In this document: one piece after another, positions 53,934-63,085 of the stretch
Numbering within the stretch: the stretch's first letter is position 1
Layout of the letters: every line of letters starts with the position of its first letter
Assembly: GCA_964017235.1 (NCBI GenBank)
Contig: OZ024940.1
Span: 2,294,001 to 2,358,000, forward strand
Direction of reading: 5' to 3'
Origin: Sabellastarte sp. h YS-2021
Taxonomy: Eukaryota; Annelida; Polychaeta; Sabellida; Sabellidae
DNA: 64,000 nucleotides
Translations under genes and position numbers: made by a program
Notes under the pieces: generated by a model
Told to the model about the DNA's origin: nothing
Database searches by the model: none
What the model saw: the letters and a program-made list of their open reading frames with translations, nothing else

Positions 53934-54509
53934 CACGAAAGGTCTTAGCCCGGTCTCAGACTCAAACTTGAGACCTTTGTCTCAAATTATTGAAATATTT
54001 TACTTGAGCCCATGGGCTCAGCCTTAATGGATTTCACAAAAGGTCTCAGTCACAGCTTTGGCTGAGCCACTGGCTCAAGTGTTGAGACTGGTAGAAAGTG
54101 GGCTTAAGTTTTGTAAACAAAGGCTCAAATATGGCCGCCATAATTCTTTCTTCACTTCAAAATTTGAAATGGCTGAAAATAGGGTACAAGTATATAAAAC
54201 AACCCCCTGAAGTAGTCTTTGGGTGTTTTTACATGTTTACAAGGTTTCCCATTGCAAAATGGTATTTGACCAGACATATTATGTGTCAAACAAGGAACAT
54301 ATATGTCATCAGTAGAATACTTTGACTACAAAACATGGTCACATGACACAGAAAACCACTGTGGTTATTTGATAAGCTTGGTCTCAACTGAGACCCCTTC
54401 TGTGAAAACCATTTGAGACAAAGACTTAGCTGAGCCAAAAGGCTCAGATTTGAGCCAGTGGCTCAGCCTGAGACTGGGCCAACTCTGAGACCTTTCATGA
54501 AATCCGCCC
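53934..54509. mobile_element. Harbinger-like MITE, 576 bp
   Basis: Ends GGGCGGATTTCACGAAAGGT and, inverted, ACCTTTCATGAAATCCGCCC are flanked by CTG at 53,931-53,933 and 54,510-54,512. Much of the interior is made of CTCAG/CTGAG and GAGAC/GTCTC words in inverted pairs. Same size of TSD and similar TIR style to the element at 35,235. Confidence 0.8.
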
Positions 54510-54756
54510 CTGTTTTTTTGCTCTGAAATTTTGAAAACTTCCTGATTACGTTGTTCAGAATTAGTCACAAAGAAACTTGCCTACGATAATCGTATGTCTG
54601 TTATGACTATATTGTTACGAAAATGATGTAAAACATGGTCTTCAGGGTATAAATCCTAGGATGTTGTTCAAGAAGAAAGGCCTATATTGTGATGCTTCAG
54701 GAAATGTTGACGGATGGTCAGTACATTGAAAAGGAAAAACCTTTTAAAAAACTTAC

Positions 54757-54800
54757 CTAACCGATCAAGCAGCCCACATCAGAGGTGTGTCCCCAAAATA
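54757..54800 (-). pseudogene. Ankyrin-like module with donor
   Basis: Minus strand GGGGACACACCTCTGATG reads GDTPLMWAA, then a shift, then GTTAG and GTAAGT. A typical ankyrin start with a one-base loss shared by other copies. Confidence 0.5.
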
Positions 54801-54826
54801 GTGAAGTGGCTGTCGAATGTGACGAG

Positions 54827-54988
54827 AGGTCCTTGGTGGCCTTAGTGGGTTGGCAGGTTTGTGGCATCTAATCACAGGCTGTCACCGCTGTGTGTGGGTT
54901 CCCCTCCCATAAGTGTCAATGTTGGGGACCTGTTCCCCATATATATGACCTTGGCTGTTGAACAAGTTGTGAAACACCCAACTTTGAG
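54827..54988 (+). mobile_element. SINE C, full length, diverged
   Basis: GAGGTCCTTGGTGGCCTTAG head, GGCTGTCACCGCTGTGTG, CCTGTTCCCCATATATATGA, tail ending CACCCAACTTTGAG. Confidence 0.82.
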
Positions 54989-55189
54989 TTTTATTGAATG
55001 GGACTTAGAAAAAAAAATACCATAAAAAACAACTTTGACTCAAATAGATGAACATTCAACCTCTTCACTTTCAGGAGACTCATGTGTAGGTGCTGTCGAC
55101 TAATCCTACTTTTTAGGCTTGCCTTTGTTCGTGTCTACAGCAGAATTCTGACCATAATTGGTCGGACCAACTCATCCAGATATCGTTGG

Positions 55190-55235
55190 CTAACCTGCTT
55201 GTTTTGAGCAGCGAAAATCAGAGGTTTTAACATGA
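55190..55235 (-). pseudogene. Ankyrin-like module
   Basis: The minus strand reads KPLIFAAQNKQ before GTTAGC, a good ankyrin helix 1 without stops. The donor is weak. Confidence 0.45.
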
Positions 55236-55429
55236 CACCGATATATATGGACAAACTCTGAACTGGCATAGGATCAGCAGGGTTGGGACAGCTTATTTTA
55301 AGTCTTCCCTGAGACAGGAGTTTTGTTTTGTAAACGATCAGTTTATTTGTTGATGACCTTTGAACTTGGGTGACATATTCTTGGATGTTACTTTACTGTG
55401 ATGTTGGCAAGAGAATCCAACCTACTTAC

Positions 55430-55700
55430 CTGACCAAAACTAAAAACGGTGTGTCTCCATCATGATGTTTTGAGGAACATTGTATTGCACCTCTGGAGGT
55501 CGGTTTGGTCTCATCTTTTACATCCATTCTCTTATTTCTTGATGAAGTTTTTTCAACATGTGTGAAATATCCTTGTTTTTTTTTTTTTTTTCTACAGAAG
55601 TGTGAATGCAGTAACGTGTTAATTTGACATTGACTTTAAAATGCAACCTACTTACCTGAACAAAGTCAAAAACGGTGTGTGTCCATCGTCAATCTTTGTG
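55430..55700 (-). pseudogene. Two related ankyrin-like modules with donors
   Basis: DGDTPFLVLVR then GTAAGT (55,429-55,424), and DGHTPFLTLFR then GTAAGT (55,665-55,660). They are alike for about 60 bp including the intron start (GTAAGTAGGTTG), so one was copied from the other. Confidence 0.55.
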
Positions 55701-56140
55701 CAACATTGTTTGGTCCCACTCTTCACTCTCCTCTCAGATCTGAGTTTTGTTTCATGCTGTATCAGTCTTAATTTTTGAACTGGCATAAGATCTACTCTTC
55801 TTGCCAGGTAGTTTTGAAGGTAATCACCTTTGTGTTTATTTACACAAACGCAATGAAACACAAAGTACCAAGCATAAATATCACAATATAATACTAAGCC
55901 AGACTAGATTACCCTCTGTCTTTCAAGTGGTTGCACACTTCCTTGAGGTAGATTGAGGTAGATGCCATTGACCTGTGACTGGCATAAAACCACCTTTTCC
56001 AGAGCCCTGTTCAACAATCTGCCCACCCATAGCTGACGCACGCACAGATGCACGCTTAATGTAAATGTAAATTACTTTGCCATTCAGAAGTTTAATCTGT
56101 GTGCGCGTGCCCGTAACTGTTGACACAAAGGAATACTTAC

Positions 56141-56230
56141 CCGACTTATGCAGCCACCATAGTGCTGTCTGACCATATTTATTTGCCTGACCGATCAAGC
56201 CGCATGAAGAAATGCTGTGCATCCCTGTAC
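56141..56230 (-). pseudogene. Two adjacent ankyrin-like modules
   Basis: At 56,141-56,180 the minus strand reads KYGQTALWWLHKSG before GTAAGT. At about 56,180-56,217, after a TGTACAG acceptor-like end, GGATGCACAGCATTTC encodes GCTAFLHAA and then a stop. Confidence 0.5.
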
Positions 56231-56313
56231 ATTGAGGTAGATGCCATTGACCTCTGACTGGCATAAAATCACTTCCTTTGCCCACATATAGCTGATGTGA
56301 CCTAGTTGTAGGC

Positions 56314-56388
56314 CAAAGTCAAAGTTGGGGTTTTACGTCCCGTTCAACAGCCAGGGTCATATTGGGACAGGTCCTCAGAATTGCCACT
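56314..56388 (-). mobile_element. SINE C, 5'-truncated to 75 bp
   Basis: The tail and part of the body (AAGTTGGGGTTTTACGTCCC…TCCTCAGAATTGCCACT) are flanked by CCTAGTTGTAGGC (56,301-56,313 and 56,389-56,401). A genuine truncated insertion on the minus strand. Confidence 0.85.
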
Positions 56389-56488
56389 CCTAGTTGTAGG
56401 CATCCATGGTGTCATACCAAGTGTGACCAAGTGAGCCTTTTTGCAGTGGCCTAACTAATCTTTTTTTTTTCTTCTTTTTTTCCTGGCC

Positions 56489-56945
56489 AATCAAAGCAGC
56501 AGAATATTTGATGTGTCATCCTAAATGCATTGAAATGTGTCCAAAGGTAGTCTGTTGTCTTGTATACTTTCTCTTGCGAATTTATTTTGTTTTGTTGATT
56601 CGGTTTGAAATTTTGACACACTAAAAGTTGAAATGTGCCTGCTGTGACGTAGGCTGTTTGACATCAATCCCCCCTCCACCTCCCCCCAAGACTTACCTGG
56701 TGTATGTAAAGGGTCTTAATTACTGTCAGTCTGTTGTAAGGTATTTCCTTACATGCTCGATGCGTCCAAGCCAAAGTTAGGGTTTGACGAGCTAGCAAAT
56801 TTGGCATGTAAGGCTGGCATCTGTTTGTGGATTTCCAGAGACTTGACAAGCTGTTAAATTTACTTTTTAAAGTGGATAGCTACAGTTTTAACATGGTAAC
56901 CTGAGCAATCAAACCAGCCAGGGGAAATGCTGTTCATCTATAGGG
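56489..56945 (-). pseudogene. Three more ankyrin-like modules
   Basis: Near 56,489-56,525: IKYSAALIGQ. Near 56,697-56,740: NRLTVIKTLYIHQ followed by GTAAGT (56,696-56,691). Near 56,905-56,940: TAFPLAGLIAQ followed by GTTACC. The AALIGQ spelling shows the unshifted form of the one-base-short copies elsewhere. Confidence 0.42.
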
Positions 56946-56982
56946 TCCTGGCTATTGCACAGGACATAAAACCCCTGACTGT
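56940..56982 (+). mobile_element. SINE C tail fragment
   Basis: GGTCCTGGCTATTGCACAGG…ACATAAAACCCCTGACT. Weak. Confidence 0.45.
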
Positions 56983-57223
56983 GCAGTGGCCTTACAAGAT
57001 GGCAGTTCAACTCGTTGGGTGTCGGCTCAAGTATGAAAGATTCGGATCTACAAACCTTGGGACTATTCTTTTACTCAGATTTTGTTCTGTGCTGTCTATT
57101 GGGTTGAGTGACGGAACACTTAAATTTGTAACTTCCTATATAATTGCATTGTAATGCAGTAGCTGTTTGGCTTTGTATTGACCGTTTTCCCTCATTTTTT
57201 GCTAAGATCCTGATCACTGTAGT

Positions 57224-57461
57224 GGGGGCCACGGTGGCTGAGTGGTGACACTCGCCTCCCACATCTGAGGCCGGGGTTCGGTTCCCGGCATGGCCTCAAG
57301 TGGGAAAGCTGGTAGTTACTTGCCGTTGGTCGGCAGTTTACAGTACAGAACCCTGACCAACTGTATATACTGGTTTCCTCGGCCCTTACAATTACCCGTC
57401 CTGACATGACCTGTACAGTGTTGAGTTGAAAGCGATGTAACACCCCAAATAAATAAATAAA
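57224..57461 (+). mobile_element. SINE A, full length
   Basis: GGGGCCACGGTGGCTGAGTG head through GCGATGTAACACCCCAAATA and an AAAT-rich tail. Moderately diverged. Confidence 0.9.
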
Positions 57462-57644
57462 CTCGAAACTTAATTGTCCAAAAGCAGCTGAAGCTGCAAA
57501 GAACTAATGGCATGTATTGCTCCTTTTTACAGTTAACAACGTACTTGCTACTGTGTGCTGACCAAGCCACTTTGATGTTGATGTGCAATGGACACTTGAA
57601 TACTAGTCTGGGATCTCTTCTGTTGAGTTTTTGTTCGATATCCA

Positions 57645-57722
57645 CTCCCATAAGTGGTAAATGCTGAGGACCTATCCCAATATGACCCTGGCTGTTGAAC
57701 TGGAAACAGAACCCTAAGTTTG
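57645..57722 (+). mobile_element. SINE C 3' half
   Basis: ACTCCCATAAGTGGTAAATG, CTATCCCAATATGACCCTGG, tail CCCTAAGTTTGGC. Confidence 0.68.
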
Positions 57723-57960
57723 GCGTAGTTAGCGCTGTAAGCTCGTTGCTCTACCATTGATTAAAAATCTTAGTTGACGCCCTTACATTAACTCATTGTT
57801 CATGACTTCCCTCATTTCCAAGGTAGGTTGGCTTGAGTGAAGCAGCGTATTATGGACAACTTAACCTTTTACTTTTACTTAACCTTTTTACAGCAGTTTA
57901 ATGCATATCTTCGTAGTTACCTTTCACAAATGTCTGGAGTGAAATGTCTGGATTCGTTCA
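57723..57960. other. No gene recognised
   Basis: Single-copy-looking A+T-rich sequence. Confidence 0.4.
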
Positions 57961-58365
57961 ACATTGTTAAGCAATATGTACAACATGAACGGATTTACAA
58001 ATACACATAATAAAAAGACATAAAGAAAATATTTTCAAAAAACACACACACATGGACAAGAAGAACACTAGAAAAAAATACAAGACAAATACAGACTGGA
58101 TCGCAAGAAAATAAATAGAATAGATGACACAAGTATCAGAATGATATATTATATAAGACAAGCAAACTCAAATTAAAATACCAAATTAATATGAATTGGC
58201 CCAAATCAATACAAAATAACTTAATTTACTAAAAACTTGTAACACGGCTCGCATTCTTTTAGGTAATCAAATATCAGTGTCAAATTGCCCGTAAGTAACA
58301 GTAAATTATATAGATTTTTGTAATATTTTATTCTGGTATCACCCAAGTCTATACAGTCATATAAA
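57961..58365 (-). mobile_element. I-group LINE ORF2 end and 3' UTR fragment, minus strand
   Basis: The reverse strand reads DTRIKYYKNLYNLL and later YLKEC, matching DTRIKYYRNINNL and YLKEC at the end of ORF2 of the LINE at 19,754, then a T-rich UTR. The 3' hairpin end is absent. Confidence 0.72.
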
Positions 58366-58839
58366 GATGATTAAACTTTTAGCAGATAGGGGTTAAATAT
58401 TTCTACAGGCATATATACATATATATATATATCCTGAAAAACAGCCAAATACACGAGTTAATGTTTCTTTACAACGTGAACCCGAAAGTGGACTTCAGTT
58501 GTAAAATATGTTAAAAATACTTGATCTGATCTATGAAAAGTCACCAAATTATGATTCTATGTATTAAAATAAGGAAACTGATGTAGTTTCAATATCCAAT
58601 GACAAGTATATGCTTGTAAAATTGAGATCTTTTCCTTGCAAAATAAAAGCATGTTATAATCATGCGACCAACGAGCGAAAAGGAGACGAATCTCAGAGTG
58701 TACCGCGAGATGACAACCTGAGGCTACGGCCAACTATAAATGTCTATTTTTCTTAGACGTTGGCCGGGCCTGCAGCCATCCGAGACCAGCAACAAGCCCG
58801 ACATCGTAAGCTTGTAGCTTATAAAAGCTACATTTAAGT
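58366..58839. other. No gene recognised
   Basis: A+T-rich, with a TA-repeat patch at 58,412-58,432 and one CpG-richer patch at 58,670-58,800. No feature assigned. Confidence 0.4.
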
Positions 58840-59135
58840 AATTAAAATCTCCAATAAATATATTAAATAATAACGACAAACAGACAAATACATACAAATA
58901 ATTAAAATGAAGAATATACAAAAAAAAAAAATCGTGACTAGGTATACAGATTAAAACAAAATACATTAAACAATATTTTAAATAGAATCAGTGGATAAAA
59001 AGATTGACAAAATAAGGTCCAAAACATGACTAGAACAAACAACGAACTGTACAGAAACAAATACAATCAAAACAAATCAGAATAGAATTCTCAAAAAAAA
59101 AAAAAATAAAGTAAACAAACAAATCAAACATTGGA
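58840..59135 (-). mobile_element. I-group LINE 3' UTR fragment, minus strand
   Basis: The reverse strand (TTTTGAGAATTCTATTCTG, GTTTCTGTACAGTTCGTTG, CTGTATACCTAGTCACG) matches the 3' UTR of the 470-bp derivative at 52,850 more closely than that of the full LINE. This shows at least two LINE subfamilies. Confidence 0.72.
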
Positions 59136-59329
59136 CTTGGATCTTGGTGATTTTGTTTTGCTTTACTGAGGTTATGCTTCTTAAAAAACTTTTAGTTCGT
59201 GTAACAGAAAATGTCATAACCTAATGTCTGCTACCTATCTGTAGTATGACATCATATTTGGTTCCTTTGGGCCATGTAACACAAGAGTTCTTGACTGTGC
59301 AACTGTTATACCAATGTGCAATACATGCG

Positions 59330-60850
59330 TAGATAACCAATGTTATCACTGCAGATGCAGAGATTGCTGCAAACAAGAGGGTGAGATTAAAATAGGACGA
59401 GAAATCCCAAAGTTAACAAGCCAGCAAGAGGTATTAGGCCATAGTCCATGTATTGTGTGGTTGGTGGGTTGTTGTGTCTTTCTGTTGACCTGTCGTATAT
59501 ATTTTCTCAGAGAAATATCTGAAGGAAACCGTATCTTTCTTAACATTGTCCATGATTCTTTGAAGATCTAAGGATTGAGCTTGTATTTCCTCAATGTCTT
59601 GGGAATAGGTATCATTATATATATTGAGTAATGTAATGGTTTGTTCTGTGTCTGAAAACGTATCTGCCAGATATGTGGCCACATCTGAGTCTGGCATAAG
59701 GTGTTTGACAACCATCAGATTGGTTGGGTATTGTACAGTGGAAGTTGTGACTGTACTTGTACAAGAATCATATTTTGGGAGGAGTACTCTGGTTCTGTAT
59801 TTTATAAGACATCTACAATTATCCTACAGAGCTAATATACATAATTGACAACCTTTATGGGCATAGGTATATTCTTGACACTGAACTGTATAGTCTGTAA
59901 CATTAGTGATCAAATATGAACTAGAATTTAAAGCTGCAATAGATGGTACTGGTGTCTCTTCGGTGACATCGTATTTACAAAGTTCTTTTGGAACTGTCTG
60001 TGAATTGTCAAAGATGGTGTACTCACATGCGTTTTCATCTGTGCTGTACAATGCAGGCTGGTAATGACATAATCCTGGGGTGTTTCGTGTACAGAAAGCT
60101 TGTATGTCTGTAATGGATGGGTAAAAGTAAAACATTCTCTCATCTGAAACTGCCAGGTATGGTTTCGGGTTGCGAATAATGCTGGTATGTGGTAGGTTTG
60201 CGGCTAACGGAAGGGGATATGCATCTGTTTTGTATAGGTTGAAGTGTGCATGTGCAACGGGGAGGTAGATGCCCAGATATAAAGCGGAGTCTTGGTAGTG
60301 AATATAGAAGTCTTGTATCGTAAAAATCAGCTGTTGGAGTGAGGAGCAGTCTGAACTGGGGGGGGGGGGGGGGGGGGGGGGGGGGTCCAATTCATGTAGT
60401 TCTTGAGAAATTGTTTGAAATAAGGCTTGCACTTCTGCACATGGTAGTAATGATGTGGAAAGTTTATTCTCCATGAGGAGGTTGAGTCCTACTATATATT
60501 CCAGTAATTCTCTTTTGGTTGAATTCTTCTCGCTGGTTGAATCTACTCACCAAACTTGGTAATTGTGCGATATGACGGCTGGTGAATGTCAATTCAGCCT
60601 GTGCATTATACAGAAGATCGACAGCCACATTTTCTGATTTACCTGCACGTCCCCCAAGTTCAGTGGTCCTATTTGCATACTGCTTCAGACTCTCGTATGG
60701 TGCTTGTACACTTTTTCAAAATAGTGATTCCATTGCTGTGGTTCGTTAATGAGGTCGTATCTATTATGTTTGTTGCTGGTCAGGTCGCTGCTGCTCAGCT
60801 TATTGTTCCAGCTGTTGCCATCCTTCACCTGGAGGGTGTTGATTTTGTTG
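59330..60850 (-). mobile_element. Fossil of a retrovirus-like envelope gene
   Basis: The minus strand keeps long stretches of protein-like sequence, the largest open one being 216 codons (59,824-60,474). It is rich in Cys and Asn-glycosylation-like triplets, in the style of the fusion-type envelope proteins carried by some Ty3/Gypsy-related elements (errantivirus-like) of invertebrates. Polymerase, capsid and LTRs were not found, so this is an isolated fragment. It looks broken, with roughly three or more breaks, and is probably old. Family assignment is tentative. Confidence 0.5.
60358..60385 (+). repeat. 28-base poly-G tract
   Basis: Uninterrupted G run on the plus strand. Confidence 0.9.
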
Positions 60851-61410
60851 GTTGTTGATTCATGCTTCTTAGCTTGGGGAGGATGGGATTGTTATCTTGG
60901 AGTAATTTCTCTAGTTCTCCGTTTGACATCAATTCCGGATCTCCGCCATGTCCTTCTTTTTCGCCTTGTTGAGGGTGTAGATCATCGGGATCGACCAAGG
61001 GGAGTCACCAGTCGGTCTTGCTTCACAATTGGAGGGATTCACCAAACAAGTGAAACAACCAAGTTGAAATTAATGTCCCCTTATGCACATGACTTCTCCA
61101 TTCGCATCCCCCATCATCAGACTGACTAGTGTGGGTTTACAATGAGCCTGAAAAAAGTCACAGGCTCCACCCACACTGGGCAAGCTGAGGATCGTCGTGT
61201 ATATATCCCAATGATTGAAAGCCACACTGAGCTTTAATGAAACAGCTGTAGCCAAATGGGATTTTGTTATTGACTATTAGCTCAGCGTGTTGTATATTAC
61301 ATGTACAGTGAGTGAAGAATGTCTGTTACCAATTAACCTAATTTAGAAACACGACTGTTTATGTGCCAGCTTGTCCTGGACACCATTCATATTGTTCTTG
61401 ACGGAGTCAT
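60850..61410. other. Unassigned DNA right of the envelope fossil
   Basis: Open plus frames at 60,586-61,129 overlap the fossil and have no motif. No LTR ends could be recognised. Confidence 0.4.
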
Positions 61411-61417
61411 TACTTAC

Positions 61418-61465
61418 CCGACTTATGCAGCCACCACAATGCTGTTTGTCCATATTTGTTGAAAT
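61418..61465 (-). pseudogene. Ankyrin-like module with donor
   Basis: The minus strand reads KYGQTALWWLHKSG then GTAAGT (61,417-61,412), nearly identical to the module at 56,141. Confidence 0.52.
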
Positions 61466-61659
61466 GGAGGCACAATAATGACTACAGACTGGCCATAAAC
61501 CAGCCTGTTTCAGAGCCACCAGTATGTTGCACATAGCGGATCTGACCTAGTAGCAAACATCAGTGGTTTAACCCCAAGTATGTTGAGAAGGGGTACACAA
61601 AATGCCTCTTGCTGCCCAAGCCGACTTTATTGCATGTGTTGTTATCACTGATCACTGTA

Positions 61660-61780
61660 AACCCGCCCTGGCTGTTTGAACTGGACCCAAAACCCAACCT
61701 TTGACCCTTTTATCAGTGGTAGAACCCAGTTAGCTTGGTTCCTGCCCGTTCAAAGCAGCAAAACATAAAAGGTGGGACTG
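61660..61780. other. SINE C tail fragment and an ankyrin-like module
   Basis: Plus strand 61,664-61,704 (GCCCTGGCTGTTTGAACTGG…CCAACCTTTGACC) is a worn SINE C tail. Minus strand near 61,745-61,780 reads PFMFCCFERA, a worn ankyrin-like helix. Confidence 0.4.
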
Positions 61781-61819
61781 TGGGTTGTCTTAGACCTCAT
61801 GAGAAAGGTCTGACTTTTT

Positions 61820-61970
61820 TCTCTCTGATCGATTTGGTTTTTTGCCAATCATTGTGTATTTGTATATACATGTATTTGTTTGTTGTAAATATTAATTAGT
61901 GTATTTATTATTTTATTTTTAGTGCAGTATGACACATTTGTGTTTTTGCACTGAAATTTTAATTATCTAT
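61820..61970 (+). mobile_element. I-group LINE 3' end fragment
   Basis: Ends with AGTGCA…ACAC-ATTT-GTGT…TGCACT (61,920-61,950) and GAAATTTTAATT. Same double hairpin as the full LINE with different paired bases. 5' truncated. Confidence 0.72.
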
Positions 61971-62097
61971 CTTCTCTCTGATCCAATAATGCACTCAAAT
62001 TTTGAGCCCTAGAATAACTTGCTCAGTTGCCAGATAAGTTTTAATGCAGTCACCAGTGAGTTTGCTTCAACGTTGACAATAAATTTAATCCACTTAC

Positions 62098-62145
62098 CTG
62101 ACCACTTAAATGCAGTATATCCTGCATTATTCTTGGGTTACCCAC
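62098..62145 (-). pseudogene. Ankyrin-like module with donor
   Basis: Minus strand NAGYTAFKWSG then GTAAGT (62,097-62,092). Confidence 0.42.
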
Positions 62146-62199
62146 TTTGTCTGGCCGCTCATGGACAAATGCTCCGTCCATTCTCGTTCCCATCTAAAT

Positions 62200-62310
62200 G
62201 ATATATTTGTGTACTTTTTTGTGAATACTAGTATTAAGTGTATTTACTCATTAAAATAGTGCAATTTATGAGATACAAGGGTTCTGCGCTTTAATTTTAA
62301 ACTTAACTCA
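62200..62310 (+). mobile_element. I-group LINE 3' end fragment
   Basis: AGTGCA…TGCGCT outer helix at 62,254-62,292, then TTAATTTTAAACTTAAC tail. The inner helix is worn. Confidence 0.6.
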
Positions 62311-62329
62311 TCCAAATGGATGCACACTC

Positions 62330-62645
62330 ACCTGACCATTTGGAAAAAAATGTTTTATCATTATTAGTCAAATGGATGAACAAGTACATATCCGACTTAT
62401 GTAACACCGAAAAACTGCTGTTACGCCATGTATACTGAAATAGGTGCACACTTAACAACCTAACCGATGTAATTGTTACTTACGTGGCCATTCACAGAAA
62501 TGCTGTGTCCTTAATTTTTCTGATGAAGGGATACCTACCTGACTTGTGCAGCCACCATAATGCTGGCTGTCCGTGTATATTGAACTGGTTTGCACACTTG
62601 CCTGTCTGACCAATCAGGTTGCCTAAAGAAAGGCTGTACATCTCT
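62330..62645 (-). pseudogene. Cluster of four ankyrin-like modules
   Basis: Near 62,334 a module ends TGGTCAG then GTGAGT. Near 62,484, KDTAFL, stop, MAT precedes GTAAGT. Near 62,535 the minus strand reads RTASIMVAAQV before GTAGGT. Near 62,600-62,645 a module follows a TGTACAG acceptor-like end. Several have stops. Confidence 0.45.
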
Positions 62646-62658
62646 GTACATTGAAATG

Positions 62659-62888
62659 AGGGGCCACGGTGGCAGAGTGGTAACACTCGCCTCCCACCTC
62701 TGCAGCCGGGGTTCGATCCCCATCATGGCCGTAAGTGGGAAAGCTGGTAGTTGCTTGCCGTTGGTCGGCAGTTTACAGTACAGAACCCTAGCGAACTATA
62801 TGTACTGGTTTCCTCTGCCCTTCCAACTACCCGTCGTGATATGACCTGTACAGTGTTGAAAGCGACGTAAAACCCCAAATAAATAAAA
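62659..62888 (+). mobile_element. SINE A, full length, in a module
   Basis: Complete SINE A with 14-bp TSDs TGTACATTGAAATG (62,645-62,658 and 62,889-62,902). The target word is itself the acceptor side of an ankyrin-like module. Confidence 0.93.
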
Positions 62889-63005
62889 TGTACATTGAAA
62901 TGGAAGAGCAAACTATTGACCAGAATTAAACCGCCCTGTATTTAACTGTCTGCCCTCAATTTAAAAGCAAGCTTTCATTCATATGTCTCAAGGTCTCTGA
63001 TGTTT

Positions 63006-63085
63006 GGTATCTAACCACAGGTTTGACGAAAGGGTGACAATGCTGAGGATCTGTCCTTAATAAGACCCTGGCTGTTAGACCACCA
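63006..63085 (+). mobile_element. SINE C fragment, diverged
   Basis: TTTGGTATCTAACCACAGG, GACAATGCTGAGGATCTGTC, AAGACCCTGGCTGTTAGACC. Body and part of the tail only. Confidence 0.62.

Noticed and set aside
60586-61129. Plus-strand ORFs of 90 and 126 codons
   Set aside because: They overlap the minus-strand envelope fossil and its flank and have no motif of their own.
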